DNA of 64,000 nt from Gluconacetobacter aggeris (GTDB lineage: Bacteria; Pseudomonadota; Alphaproteobacteria; Acetobacterales; Acetobacteraceae), in contig NZ_JABEQD010000002.1 of NCBI RefSeq assembly GCF_014174395.1, positions 485,449 to 549,448 of the forward strand, written 5' to 3'. The position numbers and the translations under genes are program-made. The notes beneath the pieces were generated by a model. The model saw only the letters and a list, made by a program, of their open reading frames with translations, made no database searches and had not been told where the DNA came from. Of this stretch, positions 46,331 to 55,762 are shown one piece after another (position 1 is the first letter of the stretch; each line of letters starts with the position of its first letter).

Positions 46331-48934
46331 GTGCCTTTCAGCAGACCTCACCGCGTAAGACGCTGTGTCACGCTTTCAGTCTTCGCGTGTCTGTCCTGTT
46401 CCGCCATTACGTCTACCATGGCGGCAGAATCGCACCGGGCAGGACCTCGCCATACCTCCCGAACTGCAACTTCACCTTCGAAACCGCTTCCGGCTCCTCC
46501 CACGCCGGCCGCGAACGCAACACCGGACCCGTCGCGGGACGTCGAACTGCCTGATTCGGTCCTGCTCAAAGGGCTGCCCTCTTCCTGGCGGGCAACGATC
46601 CTGGACGACCCCCAATCGCCTGCGGCGACGCCCTCCAGTGGCGCGACCACCGGCAAGAACGGCATGAAAGAGGCACCCCGGGTACCATCGACGAACACGC
46701 TCCAGCCAGGTGGCGCGGATTCCCAGCCGGGCGTGGCGTCCACCAATCGTATTCTACTCCCGGTGCCGCCGCGCATGGGGATCGCCGCCTTCCAGAGCGG
46801 CGACAGGTTCATCATTGTCATCGACAATGCGGAACCGATGGATACCAGCGCCCTGCGTGGCGACGGCATTTTCTCGACGCTGTCCGTGAATACCCTTCCC
46901 GATGCGACGCTGATCCAGGTCCGTCTTCCGGACACACGGCGCCTCTATCTTTCACAGCAGGCGGAAGGATGGGTACTGGGTGACAAACCTCCTCCCGGCG
47001 GTGATTACGACGATAGACGCGTCATCAATCCGCAATATACCGACAGTGGCGTCCTGTACCCGATGCGCCGGTCCGGCCGCGTGCTCTCAATCTCGGATCC
47101 CGCATCCGGCGATCGGTTGTTGGTCGGCACGTCAGCCATGGATGATGGCGGCATTCTCTCCTTGCGGAACGGCGATGGCTATGACGTCTGGCCGACAACG
47201 GAAGGTATCGTAATCGCGGCCCACTCTCCGCGCATCGATCTGAAACCCGTCCCTAACGGCATCCTCCTGACCGAAGACGGCAAGGCCTTTCCCGATCATG
47301 GCAGAGCCATTTATGCCAACGATGTCGATCTGAAATGGCTGGGGCTGCAGAACCTGCCTGTTGATGCCCTGATCCAGCGCTATCGCACCTCTCTTCTCGC
47401 CGCCGCGGACTCGGATCCGTTCCATCGATTCACGCGGCGACTGGACGCAGCCAAGGCCGCCTTCAACCTTGGCGCCTTTGTCGAGGCACGCGGCATCCTG
47501 ACCGTCGCCCTCCAGGACGACCCTGAAGAGGCCGCCCTGCCCGACGTGAGGTTCCTTCTGGCTGCATCGGAACTGCTGTGCGGCACGATGGACGGCGCCT
47601 TGATGCTCAACGGCCCGTGGCCGAGCAGCCAAAAGCGCGCAACTCAACTCTGGCAGGGGCTCTATCTCGCCGCCATCGGCGAGAACGATGCGACCGCGGC
47701 ACATCAATTAGCCTTGGATTTCGGGCGGTTAAAATCCTACCCGGCCCCGATTCGTGATGCGCTTCTGCCGGCAGCGGCAGAGGAAATCGGCCGTTACGGC
47801 ACACCGGAGGATCTCGCGGTACTGGACGACCTGCCCCCCGGATCACGCTATCAACTCGCCAACGCGTTCAGGCAGATGCGCTCCGGCAAGCGAGATCTTG
47901 CCTATGCGTCATTCCAGAAACTTGCCGACGACCCCAACCCCCAGGTCGCAGAGAAGGCGCTCGAACAGAAAACGTCGATCGAACTCGCTGATGGCCGCAT
48001 CAAGCCTGACGCGGCCGCCGAGATCTTTAACACCATGATGCCTGACGCGCGATTGGCCGGGCGCGAGGCCACGGTTCGCCTGATGCAGGCCGACGCTTAT
48101 ATGCAGACGCATAATTGGAGCGACGCACTCCAGGCAATCGACGCGGCTCGCACATATCCCGACATGGCGTCGAAGAACATGATGGCGCCGCTGGTGTCCC
48201 AGGCCCTCGCAGGCCTTGCCGACTCATCTTCCCCCGGATCGGATAAGAAAAGTCTTCTGCACGACACGGCGATGCTGAAGGTCCATCTGCCCGATCTGCC
48301 GCCGGGCGCACAGAAGGGTAACGTCCTCGTCTCCTACGGCAGGATGCTTCTCGCCCTCGGCCTGCCGGATGATGCCGCCCAGGCATTTTCCGATGCAATC
48401 CCCATGCTCACCGCCCCCGATCTTCGTGCAAAGGCAGGCGCGGCACTGGCGGAAACTGATATCGAAAGAAAGCTTCCCCAGGATGCGGCCCAAGCGTTGG
48501 CGATCACAGACAATCCTTCTCTTCCTGACGATATCAGGACCACAAGGCAGGTGATCGCCGCCCGCGTCGCCCTGGCAACGGGCGACCAGGCCAAGGCCCT
48601 CTCCCTTCTGCACAATAGCCCGAACGCTTCCGCTCTCGACCTCACCGCTCGCATCCATGAAGAGAAAGGGGAATGGGCGGCCGCGGCCGGCGATATACGC
48701 AAAATGGCCGAGGACATTATCCCACCAACCGGCCCATTGACGGAAAGCCAGCAGATTCTCGCCCTCCGTCTGGCATCGGATGCTTCTCAGGCATCCGATC
48801 AACGCCTGTTGGGCTGGGTTGCCGATCGCGTCGGTGACCGGATTTCGGACGGGGATCGAGGACGCATGTTCAAACTGCTGACCAAGCCGTCGGGCGCCGC
48901 GCTGACGGCTTCGCAGACATCCGCCCCCCTCTGA
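46331..48934 (+). CDS. large exported TPR-type protein, unknown function
   Basis: An 867-residue protein starting at GTG 46331. An N-terminal signal sequence (about 12-33, cleavage near TMAAES) is followed by a Pro/Ser/Thr-rich stretch (to about 140), then a beta-rich domain (about 140-340), then helical repeats to the end (about 345-860) with TPR/sel1-like patterns (AKAAFNLGAFVEARGILTVALQDDPEEA, LLALGLPDDAAQAFSDAIPML, LALATGDQAKALSLLHNSP). It is probably periplasmic. It lies between the small unknown gene and flgB with 314 bases after it. A flagellar role, for instance in rod or ring placement, is only suggested by position. Confidence 0.75.
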   Translation: MPFSRPHRVRRCVTLSVFACLSCSAITSTMAAESHRAGPRHTSRTATSPSKPLPAPPTPAANATPDPSRDVELPDSVLLKGLPSSWRATILDDPQSPAATPSSGATTGKNGMKEAPRVPSTNTLQPGGADSQPGVASTNRILLPVPPRMGIAAFQSGDRFIIVIDNAEPMDTSALRGDGIFSTLSVNTLPDATLIQVRLPDTRRLYLSQQAEGWVLGDKPPPGGDYDDRRVINPQYTDSGVLYPMRRSGRVLSISDPASGDRLLVGTSAMDDGGILSLRNGDGYDVWPTTEGIVIAAHSPRIDLKPVPNGILLTEDGKAFPDHGRAIYANDVDLKWLGLQNLPVDALIQRYRTSLLAAADSDPFHRFTRRLDAAKAAFNLGAFVEARGILTVALQDDPEEAALPDVRFLLAASELLCGTMDGALMLNGPWPSSQKRATQLWQGLYLAAIGENDATAAHQLALDFGRLKSYPAPIRDALLPAAAEEIGRYGTPEDLAVLDDLPPGSRYQLANAFRQMRSGKRDLAYASFQKLADDPNPQVAEKALEQKTSIELADGRIKPDAAAEIFNTMMPDARLAGREATVRLMQADAYMQTHNWSDALQAIDAARTYPDMASKNMMAPLVSQALAGLADSSSPGSDKKSLLHDTAMLKVHLPDLPPGAQKGNVLVSYGRMLLALGLPDDAAQAFSDAIPMLTAPDLRAKAGAALAETDIERKLPQDAAQALAITDNPSLPDDIRTTRQVIAARVALATGDQAKALSLLHNSPNASALDLTARIHEEKGEWAAAAGDIRKMAEDIIPPTGPLTESQQILALRLASDASQASDQRLLGWVADRVGDRISDGDRGRMFKLLTKPSGAALTASQTSAPL

Positions 48935-49248
48935 GAACCAGGCCGAAAATGTGCGCTGGCAGGAGTCCCACACGCGGTTTCGATCCGCACCCGAAAGACA
49001 ATCTTGAAAGTCAGTCTCTCGGCCAGTTTCCACGGCAGGCATCGGGTTACCTCGCACCCGTCGCCTTATACCATTCGGGAAGGCCGAACTAAGCCTGACA
49101 TCGGGCACGTGTCGCGCGGATTGCCACACTCCAAAAAAAACTGCGCTCGCACCACAAGCGCATGCTATTCAGGCTCCGATACGCCCTATATATGGAGAGA
49201 ATGCACCACAGGTCGGGCGCAAACAGAAACCAGCGGAATAGACAGCGT
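48935..49248. other. 314-base intergenic region before flgB
   Basis: No supported gene. A run of eight A at about 49133-49140 and the AT-rich TATATATGGAG just before 49200 may belong to the flgB promoter or leader. No recognised sigma-54 site or box assigned. Confidence 0.4.
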
Positions 49249-49665
49249 ATGCTGGAAGCATTATCCTCCCAGATGTCCCAGGCCCATAGTGGCACCGATG
49301 TGCTGGACTTGGCCGGGCGCCGCCTGCAATGGCTGCAGAACCGCGAGTCCGTGCTGGCAGGCAATGTCGCCAACGCGAACACGCCGGGTTATGTCCCCAA
49401 GGATACCGCGTCGTTTCAAGGTGTCCTGCAAAACCAGATGGCCATGACGCTGGCACAGACCGAGCCCGGCCATCTGACCGGCCGCAACAGCGGCGGCAGT
49501 GCGACACGGACCGGGATCAATACGTCCATCGACGGAAACCAGGTCAATATCGAAGGCGAACTGGAAAAGATCGCAGATACCAATGACCAGCAACGTCTCG
49601 CGACGAACGCCTACAGTGTCTATATGTCGATGTTCTCGATAGCCCTCGGCTCACCCTCAGCCTGA
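49249..49665 (+). CDS. flgB: proximal rod protein FlgB
   Basis: A 138-residue rod protein. The N-terminal family motif LDLAGRRLQWLQNRESVLAGNVANANTPGYVPKD and the C-terminal NDQQRLATNAYSVYMSMFSIALG are clear. ATG 49249 is chosen because the family begins close to this helix; a 29-codon arginine-rich extension from 49162 is unlikely. Confidence 0.94.
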   Translation: MLEALSSQMSQAHSGTDVLDLAGRRLQWLQNRESVLAGNVANANTPGYVPKDTASFQGVLQNQMAMTLAQTEPGHLTGRNSGGSATRTGINTSIDGNQVNIEGELEKIADTNDQQRLATNAYSVYMSMFSIALGSPSA

Positions 49666-49681
49666 TCGCACGAGGTCTATC

Positions 49682-50089
49682 ATGGATTTTTCCGACACAA
49701 TGGGCATCTCTGCCGCCGGAATGCGCGCGCAGGCAAAACGCCTCCAGATCGCGGCCGAAAACCTCGCCAACAAGGAAACCACTGGCGCGACAGCCGGATC
49801 GGACCCTTATCGCCGCAAGACGGTCACGTTCAAGGAAGTCCTGGATCGTACCTCCGGCGTTTCCAGTGTGGACATCAAGGAGGTCGGGCAAGACCAGACC
49901 CCTTTCGAAACGCGGTACGATCCATCACATCCGGCAGCCGACGCCAACGGCCTGGTCAAGATGCCGAATGTGAATGCGATGGTCGAAATCATGGACACAC
50001 ACGAAGCGCAACGTTCGTACGAGGCCAACCTCAATACCATGCAGATCACGCGGTCCATGATGACGCGCACGATCAACCTGATGAAATAA
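49682..50089 (+). CDS. flgC: proximal rod protein FlgC
   Basis: A 135-residue rod protein with the N-terminal MGISAAGMRAQAKRLQIAAENLANKET and the C-terminal PNVNAMVEIMDTHEAQRSYEANLNTMQITRSMMTRTINLMK. Sixteen bases after flgB. Confidence 0.96.
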   Translation: MDFSDTMGISAAGMRAQAKRLQIAAENLANKETTGATAGSDPYRRKTVTFKEVLDRTSGVSSVDIKEVGQDQTPFETRYDPSHPAADANGLVKMPNVNAMVEIMDTHEAQRSYEANLNTMQITRSMMTRTINLMK

Positions 50090-50291
50090 GGCGGGGCGGG
50101 CCGGCGGTGACATGACCCCGCGGGAAGAGCGCATTCCGGCCGGCTGGTCTCGCCTGTTGCTGTTGCATGAACAGTTCGTTAATCTGGCCATGCATGCTTT
50201 ACAGCTATTCCCCTCGGCGGGACAGGCTCATGAAATGCGTGAATGGGTACTGGCCTGACCGCACGCGCCCGGTTCCTTCTGGAGAACGACA

Positions 50292-51035
50292 TTGGACAAT
50301 ACGACCTATATTGCCCTGTCTCGCGTCGATACATTGATGCGTGCTCTGGACGTGACGGCCAATAACCTCGCCAATGCCAATACGGATGGCTACAAGGCGA
50401 ACAGGCAGCTGTTTTCCGAATATCTTGTCAAACAGAAGGGGCCGAACACGCTGCCGGGCGACAAGCAGGAATCCTACTCGCAGGATCAGGCGACCTATCG
50501 CGACCAGCTTCAGGGTTCCCTTCGGCAGACCGGAAACCTGACCGATTTCGCCATCAACGGCGAAGGTTATTTTACCGTCCGCACGACGCAAGGGATCAGG
50601 CTGACGCGCAACGGCGCGTTCCATCGCCGCATGGACGGTACGATCGTCGACGGATCGGGCAACCCCGTTCTGGACAATACCGGCCGGAATCTGGTTCTGC
50701 AGAACGAAGAAGATCTGCTGTCGGTCTCCGCTGACGGGACCATATCCACCCAGAACGGCGTCATCGGGATGATGGGACTGGTGACGGTCAACAATACCCA
50801 GACATTGATCCCCGAAGGTCATTTTCTTCTTCGGCCGACCACCCAGACCCACACGGTCGCCCGTCCGGAAATCCGGCAGGCCATGCTGGAATCGAGCAAC
50901 GTCAATGCCGTCTCGGAAGCGACGAGAATGGTCGAAATCCAGCGCGACTACGACCTGACGTTCCAGCTTATACAGACCGAGTCGACACGCAACATGAACG
51001 CAGTCGACAAGATCACAGCCGAGCCGTCAGTCTGA
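50292..51035 (+). CDS. flgF: proximal rod protein FlgF
   Basis: A 247-residue rod protein starting at TTG with GGAGAACGAC upstream. It has the family N-terminus (YIALSRVDTLMRALDVTANNLANANTDGYKA), the central FAINGEGYFTVRTTQGIRLTRNGAFHR and the C-terminal LESSNVNAVSEATRMVEIQRDYDLTFQLIQTES. The length and the NTTYIALSR start fit FlgF better than FlgG. In most relatives flgG-flgA-flgH follow; here flgK follows instead. Confidence 0.9.
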   Translation: MDNTTYIALSRVDTLMRALDVTANNLANANTDGYKANRQLFSEYLVKQKGPNTLPGDKQESYSQDQATYRDQLQGSLRQTGNLTDFAINGEGYFTVRTTQGIRLTRNGAFHRRMDGTIVDGSGNPVLDNTGRNLVLQNEEDLLSVSADGTISTQNGVIGMMGLVTVNNTQTLIPEGHFLLRPTTQTHTVARPEIRQAMLESSNVNAVSEATRMVEIQRDYDLTFQLIQTESTRNMNAVDKITAEPSV

Positions 51036-51094
51036 GACCGACCGTTCTGAAGAAAGGCCACTTCCTGTTCCAGGCAGGGCACCGCGCGTAACCT

Positions 51095-51109
51095 TTTAGA
51101 AACCATTAA
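51095..51109. promoter_or_regulatory. candidate CtrA box (TTTA-N7-TTAA)
   Basis: TTTA, GAAACCA, TTAA lies in the flgF-flgK gap, about 100 bases before the flgK ATG. One mismatch from TTAA-N7-TTAA, identical in form to the site at 51-65. Candidate only. Confidence 0.4.
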
Positions 51110-51209
51110 TGGATAACGAATCCATAACATGGTCTCGGGGTCCGTCCTGCTTCTGGCGGCAAACGCGTATGCTCCATGGACGGTGGCTAGGTACAGGAAA
51201 CTTGGAACG

Positions 51210-52847
51210 ATGGGTCTATTATCCTCTCTTTCGATAGCCACCAGCGGGCTGAATGCGATTGAATACCAGTATTCAGTCACATCCCAGAACGTTTCGAACC
51301 AGAGTACGGCAGGCTATGTGAGCGAGACGGCCACCGTCACAAGTGCCGTCACGAGCGGCACGGGCAATGGCGTCCATATCGGCGCGACGCGACTCAATAT
51401 CAATCAGGCATTGCAATCCGCGCTGTATGCGCAGAATGCTCAGGTCTCTTCCTACACCACGATGGACAATTCGCTGGCCGCGGTCTCGGCAGTCCAGGGC
51501 ACGACCGCAGCGGCTTCGACGGACGCCGTTTCCGGCACCACCAATACGCTGACCGACCAACTGGGCAACGTGCAAAGCGCCTTGACGTCATTGATTTCCA
51601 CACCGCTACAGAGTATTTCGCAAACGGCTGTGGTGACGAGCGCCCAGTCCCTGACGAATACGATCCACACACTGGCATCGACTTACACAACCCAGCGCCA
51701 GAATGCGGAAGACAGCATCGCCGCGACCATCCCGTCGATCAATTCCGACCTGACGCAGATTGGCGCTCTCTCGCAGCAGATCATAAAGCTCAAGGCGCTC
51801 GGCTCCGACACCGCCGATCTTGAAAACCAGCGCCTCGGGGTCATGTCCGACCTGTCGTCGAATCTTTCGGTCACGTTCTCCGAGACGCCAAACGGCGACA
51901 TGGTCGTTCGGACCGCGGACGGCACGGAGCTTCCGACCCGCCCCGACCAGATCGGACAGAACGACAATACACAGAAGCTGCCTTCCACCACCTGGCCGCT
52001 GAGTACCGGCGACGTGACCATTACGCCGGATATGAGCTACGACCCGACGAGCAGCACGTCACCGATTCCCGGCATCATGCTGGCAGGGCAGGACGTCACC
52101 ACGCATCTGACCGGCGGTACGCTCGGCGCGAATATTACCCTGCGCGACGCGACGTATCCGAAGATGCAGGCGCAGTTGGACTCGTTTTCCTATACGCTGA
52201 TCAACCGCTTCAATAGCGCGGGTCTTTCCCTGTTCACGAACAGTGCCAGCTCAACCGACCCATCCAGCTATCTGGCAACCGCCCATAGCAATCTTTCAAA
52301 TCCGGCCAATCCTCCGTCGACAGTTCCAGCCACGCCTCCCGGTATTGTGGGCCTTTCGTCGGCTGTCAGCGTCAACACAACGTATGTGAGCACCCCGTCT
52401 CTCCTGTCGACAAATACAGCAAGCGGCGGCACGACGATTGGCGATACGACAGTCATCCAGAATGTACTCAGCCAGACATTCGGCACCAGCGCCCAATATG
52501 TCACCGGCCCGACAAGTTCGGGCGGCTCGGATCTCGAGGCACCGACGGACAATCTCGGCTCAACCGGGAATATCTCAATCGGATACAGCGGGAATCAAGG
52601 GCTGCTCCAACTGGCCACCGCTCTGACATCGGACCAGGGTGCGACCATCGCAGCAAACAGCAACAGCCTGGCAGCCAGCACCTCGGTCCAGACCGTCCTG
52701 CAGGCAAAAGTTGCCGATGTATCGGGCGTCAACGTCAATAACGAACTGGCGAAGGTCGTTGCCTTGCAGAACGCCTACACCGCGAACGCCAAGATCGTAT
52801 CCACAGTCCAAACGATGTTTACCGCGCTTCTGAACGCCATCAATTAA
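51210..52847 (+). CDS. flgK: hook-filament junction protein FlgK (HAP1)
   Basis: A 545-residue junction protein. It starts LSSLSIATSGLNAIEYQYSVTSQNVSNQSTAGYVSE and ends VSGVNVNNELAKVVALQNAYTANAKIVSTVQTMFTALLNAIN. The middle is Ser/Thr-rich. ATG 51210 is preferred to an in-frame ATG at 51129, which adds 27 non-family residues. It is a likely client of the FlgN-like chaperone. Confidence 0.95.
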   Translation: MGLLSSLSIATSGLNAIEYQYSVTSQNVSNQSTAGYVSETATVTSAVTSGTGNGVHIGATRLNINQALQSALYAQNAQVSSYTTMDNSLAAVSAVQGTTAAASTDAVSGTTNTLTDQLGNVQSALTSLISTPLQSISQTAVVTSAQSLTNTIHTLASTYTTQRQNAEDSIAATIPSINSDLTQIGALSQQIIKLKALGSDTADLENQRLGVMSDLSSNLSVTFSETPNGDMVVRTADGTELPTRPDQIGQNDNTQKLPSTTWPLSTGDVTITPDMSYDPTSSTSPIPGIMLAGQDVTTHLTGGTLGANITLRDATYPKMQAQLDSFSYTLINRFNSAGLSLFTNSASSTDPSSYLATAHSNLSNPANPPSTVPATPPGIVGLSSAVSVNTTYVSTPSLLSTNTASGGTTIGDTTVIQNVLSQTFGTSAQYVTGPTSSGGSDLEAPTDNLGSTGNISIGYSGNQGLLQLATALTSDQGATIAANSNSLAASTSVQTVLQAKVADVSGVNVNNELAKVVALQNAYTANAKIVSTVQTMFTALLNAIN

Positions 52848-52870
52848 CGCAGGATAGGGATAGGGAACAG

Positions 52871-53968
52871 ATGAGCTCGGCAATCAATCAATATGGCGGT
52901 GGCGCTGCATCACTGATCCTTGCCGCGGGCATCAAGTCCATGTCCGTGCAGCAGGAAACACTGACCTGGCAGGCTGGCAACGGCACGCTGGCTTCGACAT
53001 TCGCAGGGATAGGTTCGACACGATCGACGGCAATCAGCCTGACGCCGAAACTCACCCAGATCCAGGCCTGGCAATCCAACATCACGAATGCCCAGACCGA
53101 CCTGTCGGTCACGGCCAGCGCCCTGGCCCAGCTCGTCTCCCAGGCACAATCCATGGCGACGAACCTGCTGAGCATTTCGGGCACGAGCGATACCAGTTCG
53201 GTCGCAGCCGTTGCCGAACAGGCAAAAGGCTCCCTGACGGCACTGAAGACCGTCCTCAATACGACCAGCGGATCGACCTACGTTTTTTCCGGAACCGATA
53301 GCAGCACGCCGACAATCCCCGGTACGGACTCGCTCGCGAACAGCAAGCTCGCAACGACGATCTCGAATATCGTCAGTTCGCTCGACACGGCGGGGGCGGC
53401 ATCGGTCCTGCAACAGGCCACGACGGCCGCCGCAACGAACGATTCCTCCTCCAGCAATCCCCTCAGCGTATTCTCGGCGTCCCTGTCCGTTGCTCCCGAT
53501 TCCGCCCGGAGCCTTCAACGCGTCACCGCGACGAATAACAATTCGACGACGAATGTCGGCGTTGTCGCAACTCAAGGCTCGACGACATCCGCCGCGTCAT
53601 CAACATCGACGGGTTCGCCCATTCGCGACATGATGCGCGACATGATGATGGCGTCAGCCATGGGCGGCATGTCATCCTCGACACCGGGCTTCTCCGACAT
53701 GGCCAAGCAGCTTTATTCGTCCCTGCAAACCACCATCAGCCAGCTTACCGAACTGGAATCTTCGGTCGGTTCCACACAAAACAGTCTGACGGCACAATCG
53801 GGCTTGCTGACCAGTGTCCGGTCCGCGCTGGAAGATCAGCTTAGCGGCGCAATGGACGCCGATCCTGCGGTCGTCGCCACACAGATGGCAGCCGTCAAAT
53901 TGCAGCTTGAAACCTCCTACAAGCTGGTTGCCGATATGAAGGGCATGACGCTAGCCAATTATATCTGA
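52871..53968 (+). CDS. flgL: hook-filament junction protein FlgL (HAP3)
   Basis: A 365-residue flagellin-related junction protein, 24 bases after flgK with AGGGATAGGGAAC upstream. It has N-terminal helices (SVQQETLTWQAGNG, TQIQAWQSNITNAQTDLSVTASALAQLVSQAQ) and a C-terminal helix (ESSVGSTQNSLTAQSGLLTSVRSALEDQLSGAMDADPAVVATQMAAV). A central Met-rich segment (IRDMMRDMMMASAMGGMSS, about residues 252-270) is unusual for the family. Confidence 0.85.
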   Translation: MSSAINQYGGGAASLILAAGIKSMSVQQETLTWQAGNGTLASTFAGIGSTRSTAISLTPKLTQIQAWQSNITNAQTDLSVTASALAQLVSQAQSMATNLLSISGTSDTSSVAAVAEQAKGSLTALKTVLNTTSGSTYVFSGTDSSTPTIPGTDSLANSKLATTISNIVSSLDTAGAASVLQQATTAAATNDSSSSNPLSVFSASLSVAPDSARSLQRVTATNNNSTTNVGVVATQGSTTSAASSTSTGSPIRDMMRDMMMASAMGGMSSSTPGFSDMAKQLYSSLQTTISQLTELESSVGSTQNSLTAQSGLLTSVRSALEDQLSGAMDADPAVVATQMAAVKLQLETSYKLVADMKGMTLANYI

Positions 53969-54247
53969 GACCCTTTCCGGGCGCAGCACCTTCCTCGCAA
54001 GCGCGTATCTGCCATCGCAGGCGCCCGTTATCCTGCTTTTCCCTCCGGTACGTGGCGGATCGATCTCAGGCCGCGTCCATAAAAATGCCTTCCGGACACA
54101 TCCGGTATTCTGTGGGCTTTCATCGCCCCGGCGTACATCCCGCCCACTGCCTGGCGGGTATCGTGCCGCACGTTCGGCCTCGTGGAAAATCCTGCGTATC
54201 CCCCGGCCGGTTTTCCCCCTTCACAAGACGATAAGGGTTTGCACGTC

Positions 54248-55696
54248 ATGTCCCAACCAATCGGGCCTTCCGCGGAACAGACGCTTCATCCCCAGGAAAG
54301 TGGCGAAGCACTCCACCTTGCCGGACGCCTGAATGAAGCCGCAGCCGCTTATCGGACCCGACTGGAAGCAACCCCGGACGATCCCACCACTTTGAGCAAT
54401 TACGGCGGATTATTAAACGAGTTCAGCCGTTTCGACGATGCGTGTGCCGTCCTCTCCCGTTCTCTTGCGCTCGACCCGAGCCAGCCCGATGCTTGGTCCA
54501 ACCTGGGCAATACGTTTCTGCATCTGCAACGCTACGACGACGCGACCGCGGCCTACAGAAACTGCCTGCAACAGAACCCGGCGCATGCCCTGGCCCTGAG
54601 CAATCTCGGTGTGGTCCTTGATCATCGCGGCGCGCATGACCTGGCGCAGAAATTTCATCAGGTCGCCGTGCAGCTCACACCCGACAACGCAAAGACACGC
54701 ACCAATTATGCCATCTCGCTATTGTCGCATGGCGATTATCTGGCGGGTTTTCGAGAATATGAATGGCGTTGGACAACGCACAGCTCCCGTAGCTACGGCA
54801 TGACCGTACCACAATGGAAGGGCGAGGATTTCCGTGACCTTACCCTCATGATCCATACCGAAGGCGGCTTCGGTGACATGATCCAGTTCTCCCGTTTCAT
54901 TCCATTTGCCGCGCAACGTGGAGGGCGCGTGATCGTCCGGGCAAGAAAGGAATTGCTGACCCTGCTCCGGCAATCCTTTCCCGAACAGATCTTTTTTTCT
55001 GAAGATGACGAGGTACCGCCGCACGATCTTCAATGCCCAGTTCTGAGCCTCCCTTTCGCGCTGGGCACGACTCTGGAAACCATTCCTTCCGCCGGCGGCT
55101 TCCTTCGGGCCAACGCCCAAAAAACATCGTTCTGGCGCGAACGACTCCATCAGGATGTTGCCGCGAGCGGGCGGCATGCCTTTCGTGTCGGCCTCGTATG
55201 GGCGGGCGCTCCTCATCCCGAGATCCAGGCGGCCGAGCTTGCCAACCGGCGGCGTTCGACCGATCTTTCGACCTTCGCCCCCCTGGCCGGCGCAGGCGCA
55301 GACATCCTGTTCTACAGTCTCCAGATCGGCGAAAAATCCGCACAGGCCAGAACCCCGCCCGCCGGCATGAATCTGATCGACCACACGCCCCTGCTGCGGG
55401 ATTTCAGCGATACGGCCGCGCTGGTTACGGCGCTGGATCTGGTGATCGCCGTCGATACCTCGACGGCTCACGTGGCGGCCGGGCTGGGGAAACCGGTCTG
55501 GATGCTGTCCCGCTATGATCAGTGCTGGCGCTGGCTTTCCGGCCGTACCGATTCCCCCTGGTATGACAGCCTGCGCCTGTACCAGCAGGCCGCACCCCTC
55601 AACTGGTCGGACCCGATCCGCCGCATATGCACCGATCTGCGCGCTCTCGCAGCGCACTCCGCCATCCCTCAAAAGCAATCCGGCGCGATGGCATAA
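54248..55696 (+). CDS. second TPR protein with heptosyltransferase-like domain
   Basis: A 482-residue soluble protein. The first 190 residues are TPR repeats (NEAAAAYRTRLEATPDDPTTLSNYGGLL, AWSNLGNTFLHLQRYDDATAAYRNCLQQNPAHALALSNLG). The C-terminal part carries the transferase-type motifs MIQFSRFIPFAAQRGGRVI, GLVWAGAPHPE and IAVDTSTAHVAAGLGKPVWMLSRYDQCWRW. It closely follows the layout of the gene at 30099-31652. ATG 54248 has TAAGGG upstream; GTG 54182 is possible. It closes the flagellar island, 279 bases after flgL. O-linked glycosylation of flagellin is a reasonable guess. Confidence 0.78.
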   Translation: MSQPIGPSAEQTLHPQESGEALHLAGRLNEAAAAYRTRLEATPDDPTTLSNYGGLLNEFSRFDDACAVLSRSLALDPSQPDAWSNLGNTFLHLQRYDDATAAYRNCLQQNPAHALALSNLGVVLDHRGAHDLAQKFHQVAVQLTPDNAKTRTNYAISLLSHGDYLAGFREYEWRWTTHSSRSYGMTVPQWKGEDFRDLTLMIHTEGGFGDMIQFSRFIPFAAQRGGRVIVRARKELLTLLRQSFPEQIFFSEDDEVPPHDLQCPVLSLPFALGTTLETIPSAGGFLRANAQKTSFWRERLHQDVAASGRHAFRVGLVWAGAPHPEIQAAELANRRRSTDLSTFAPLAGAGADILFYSLQIGEKSAQARTPPAGMNLIDHTPLLRDFSDTAALVTALDLVIAVDTSTAHVAAGLGKPVWMLSRYDQCWRWLSGRTDSPWYDSLRLYQQAAPLNWSDPIRRICTDLRALAAHSAIPQKQSGAMA

Positions 55697-55723
55697 GCCA
55701 CCGCGCCGGACCTCACCCGATGA

Positions 55724-55744
55724 GGTCATGCCGACGGCATGACC
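55724..55744. terminator. palindrome between converging genes
   Basis: GGTCATGCCG and CGGCATGACC are exact inverted repeats around one A, lying between the convergent TPR gene and the TonB receptor gene, with a second small CCTC/GAGG pair just before. It probably acts as a bidirectional stop, though no T-run follows. Confidence 0.5.
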
Positions 55745-55762
55745 CCAAAGCGACTGCAACGA

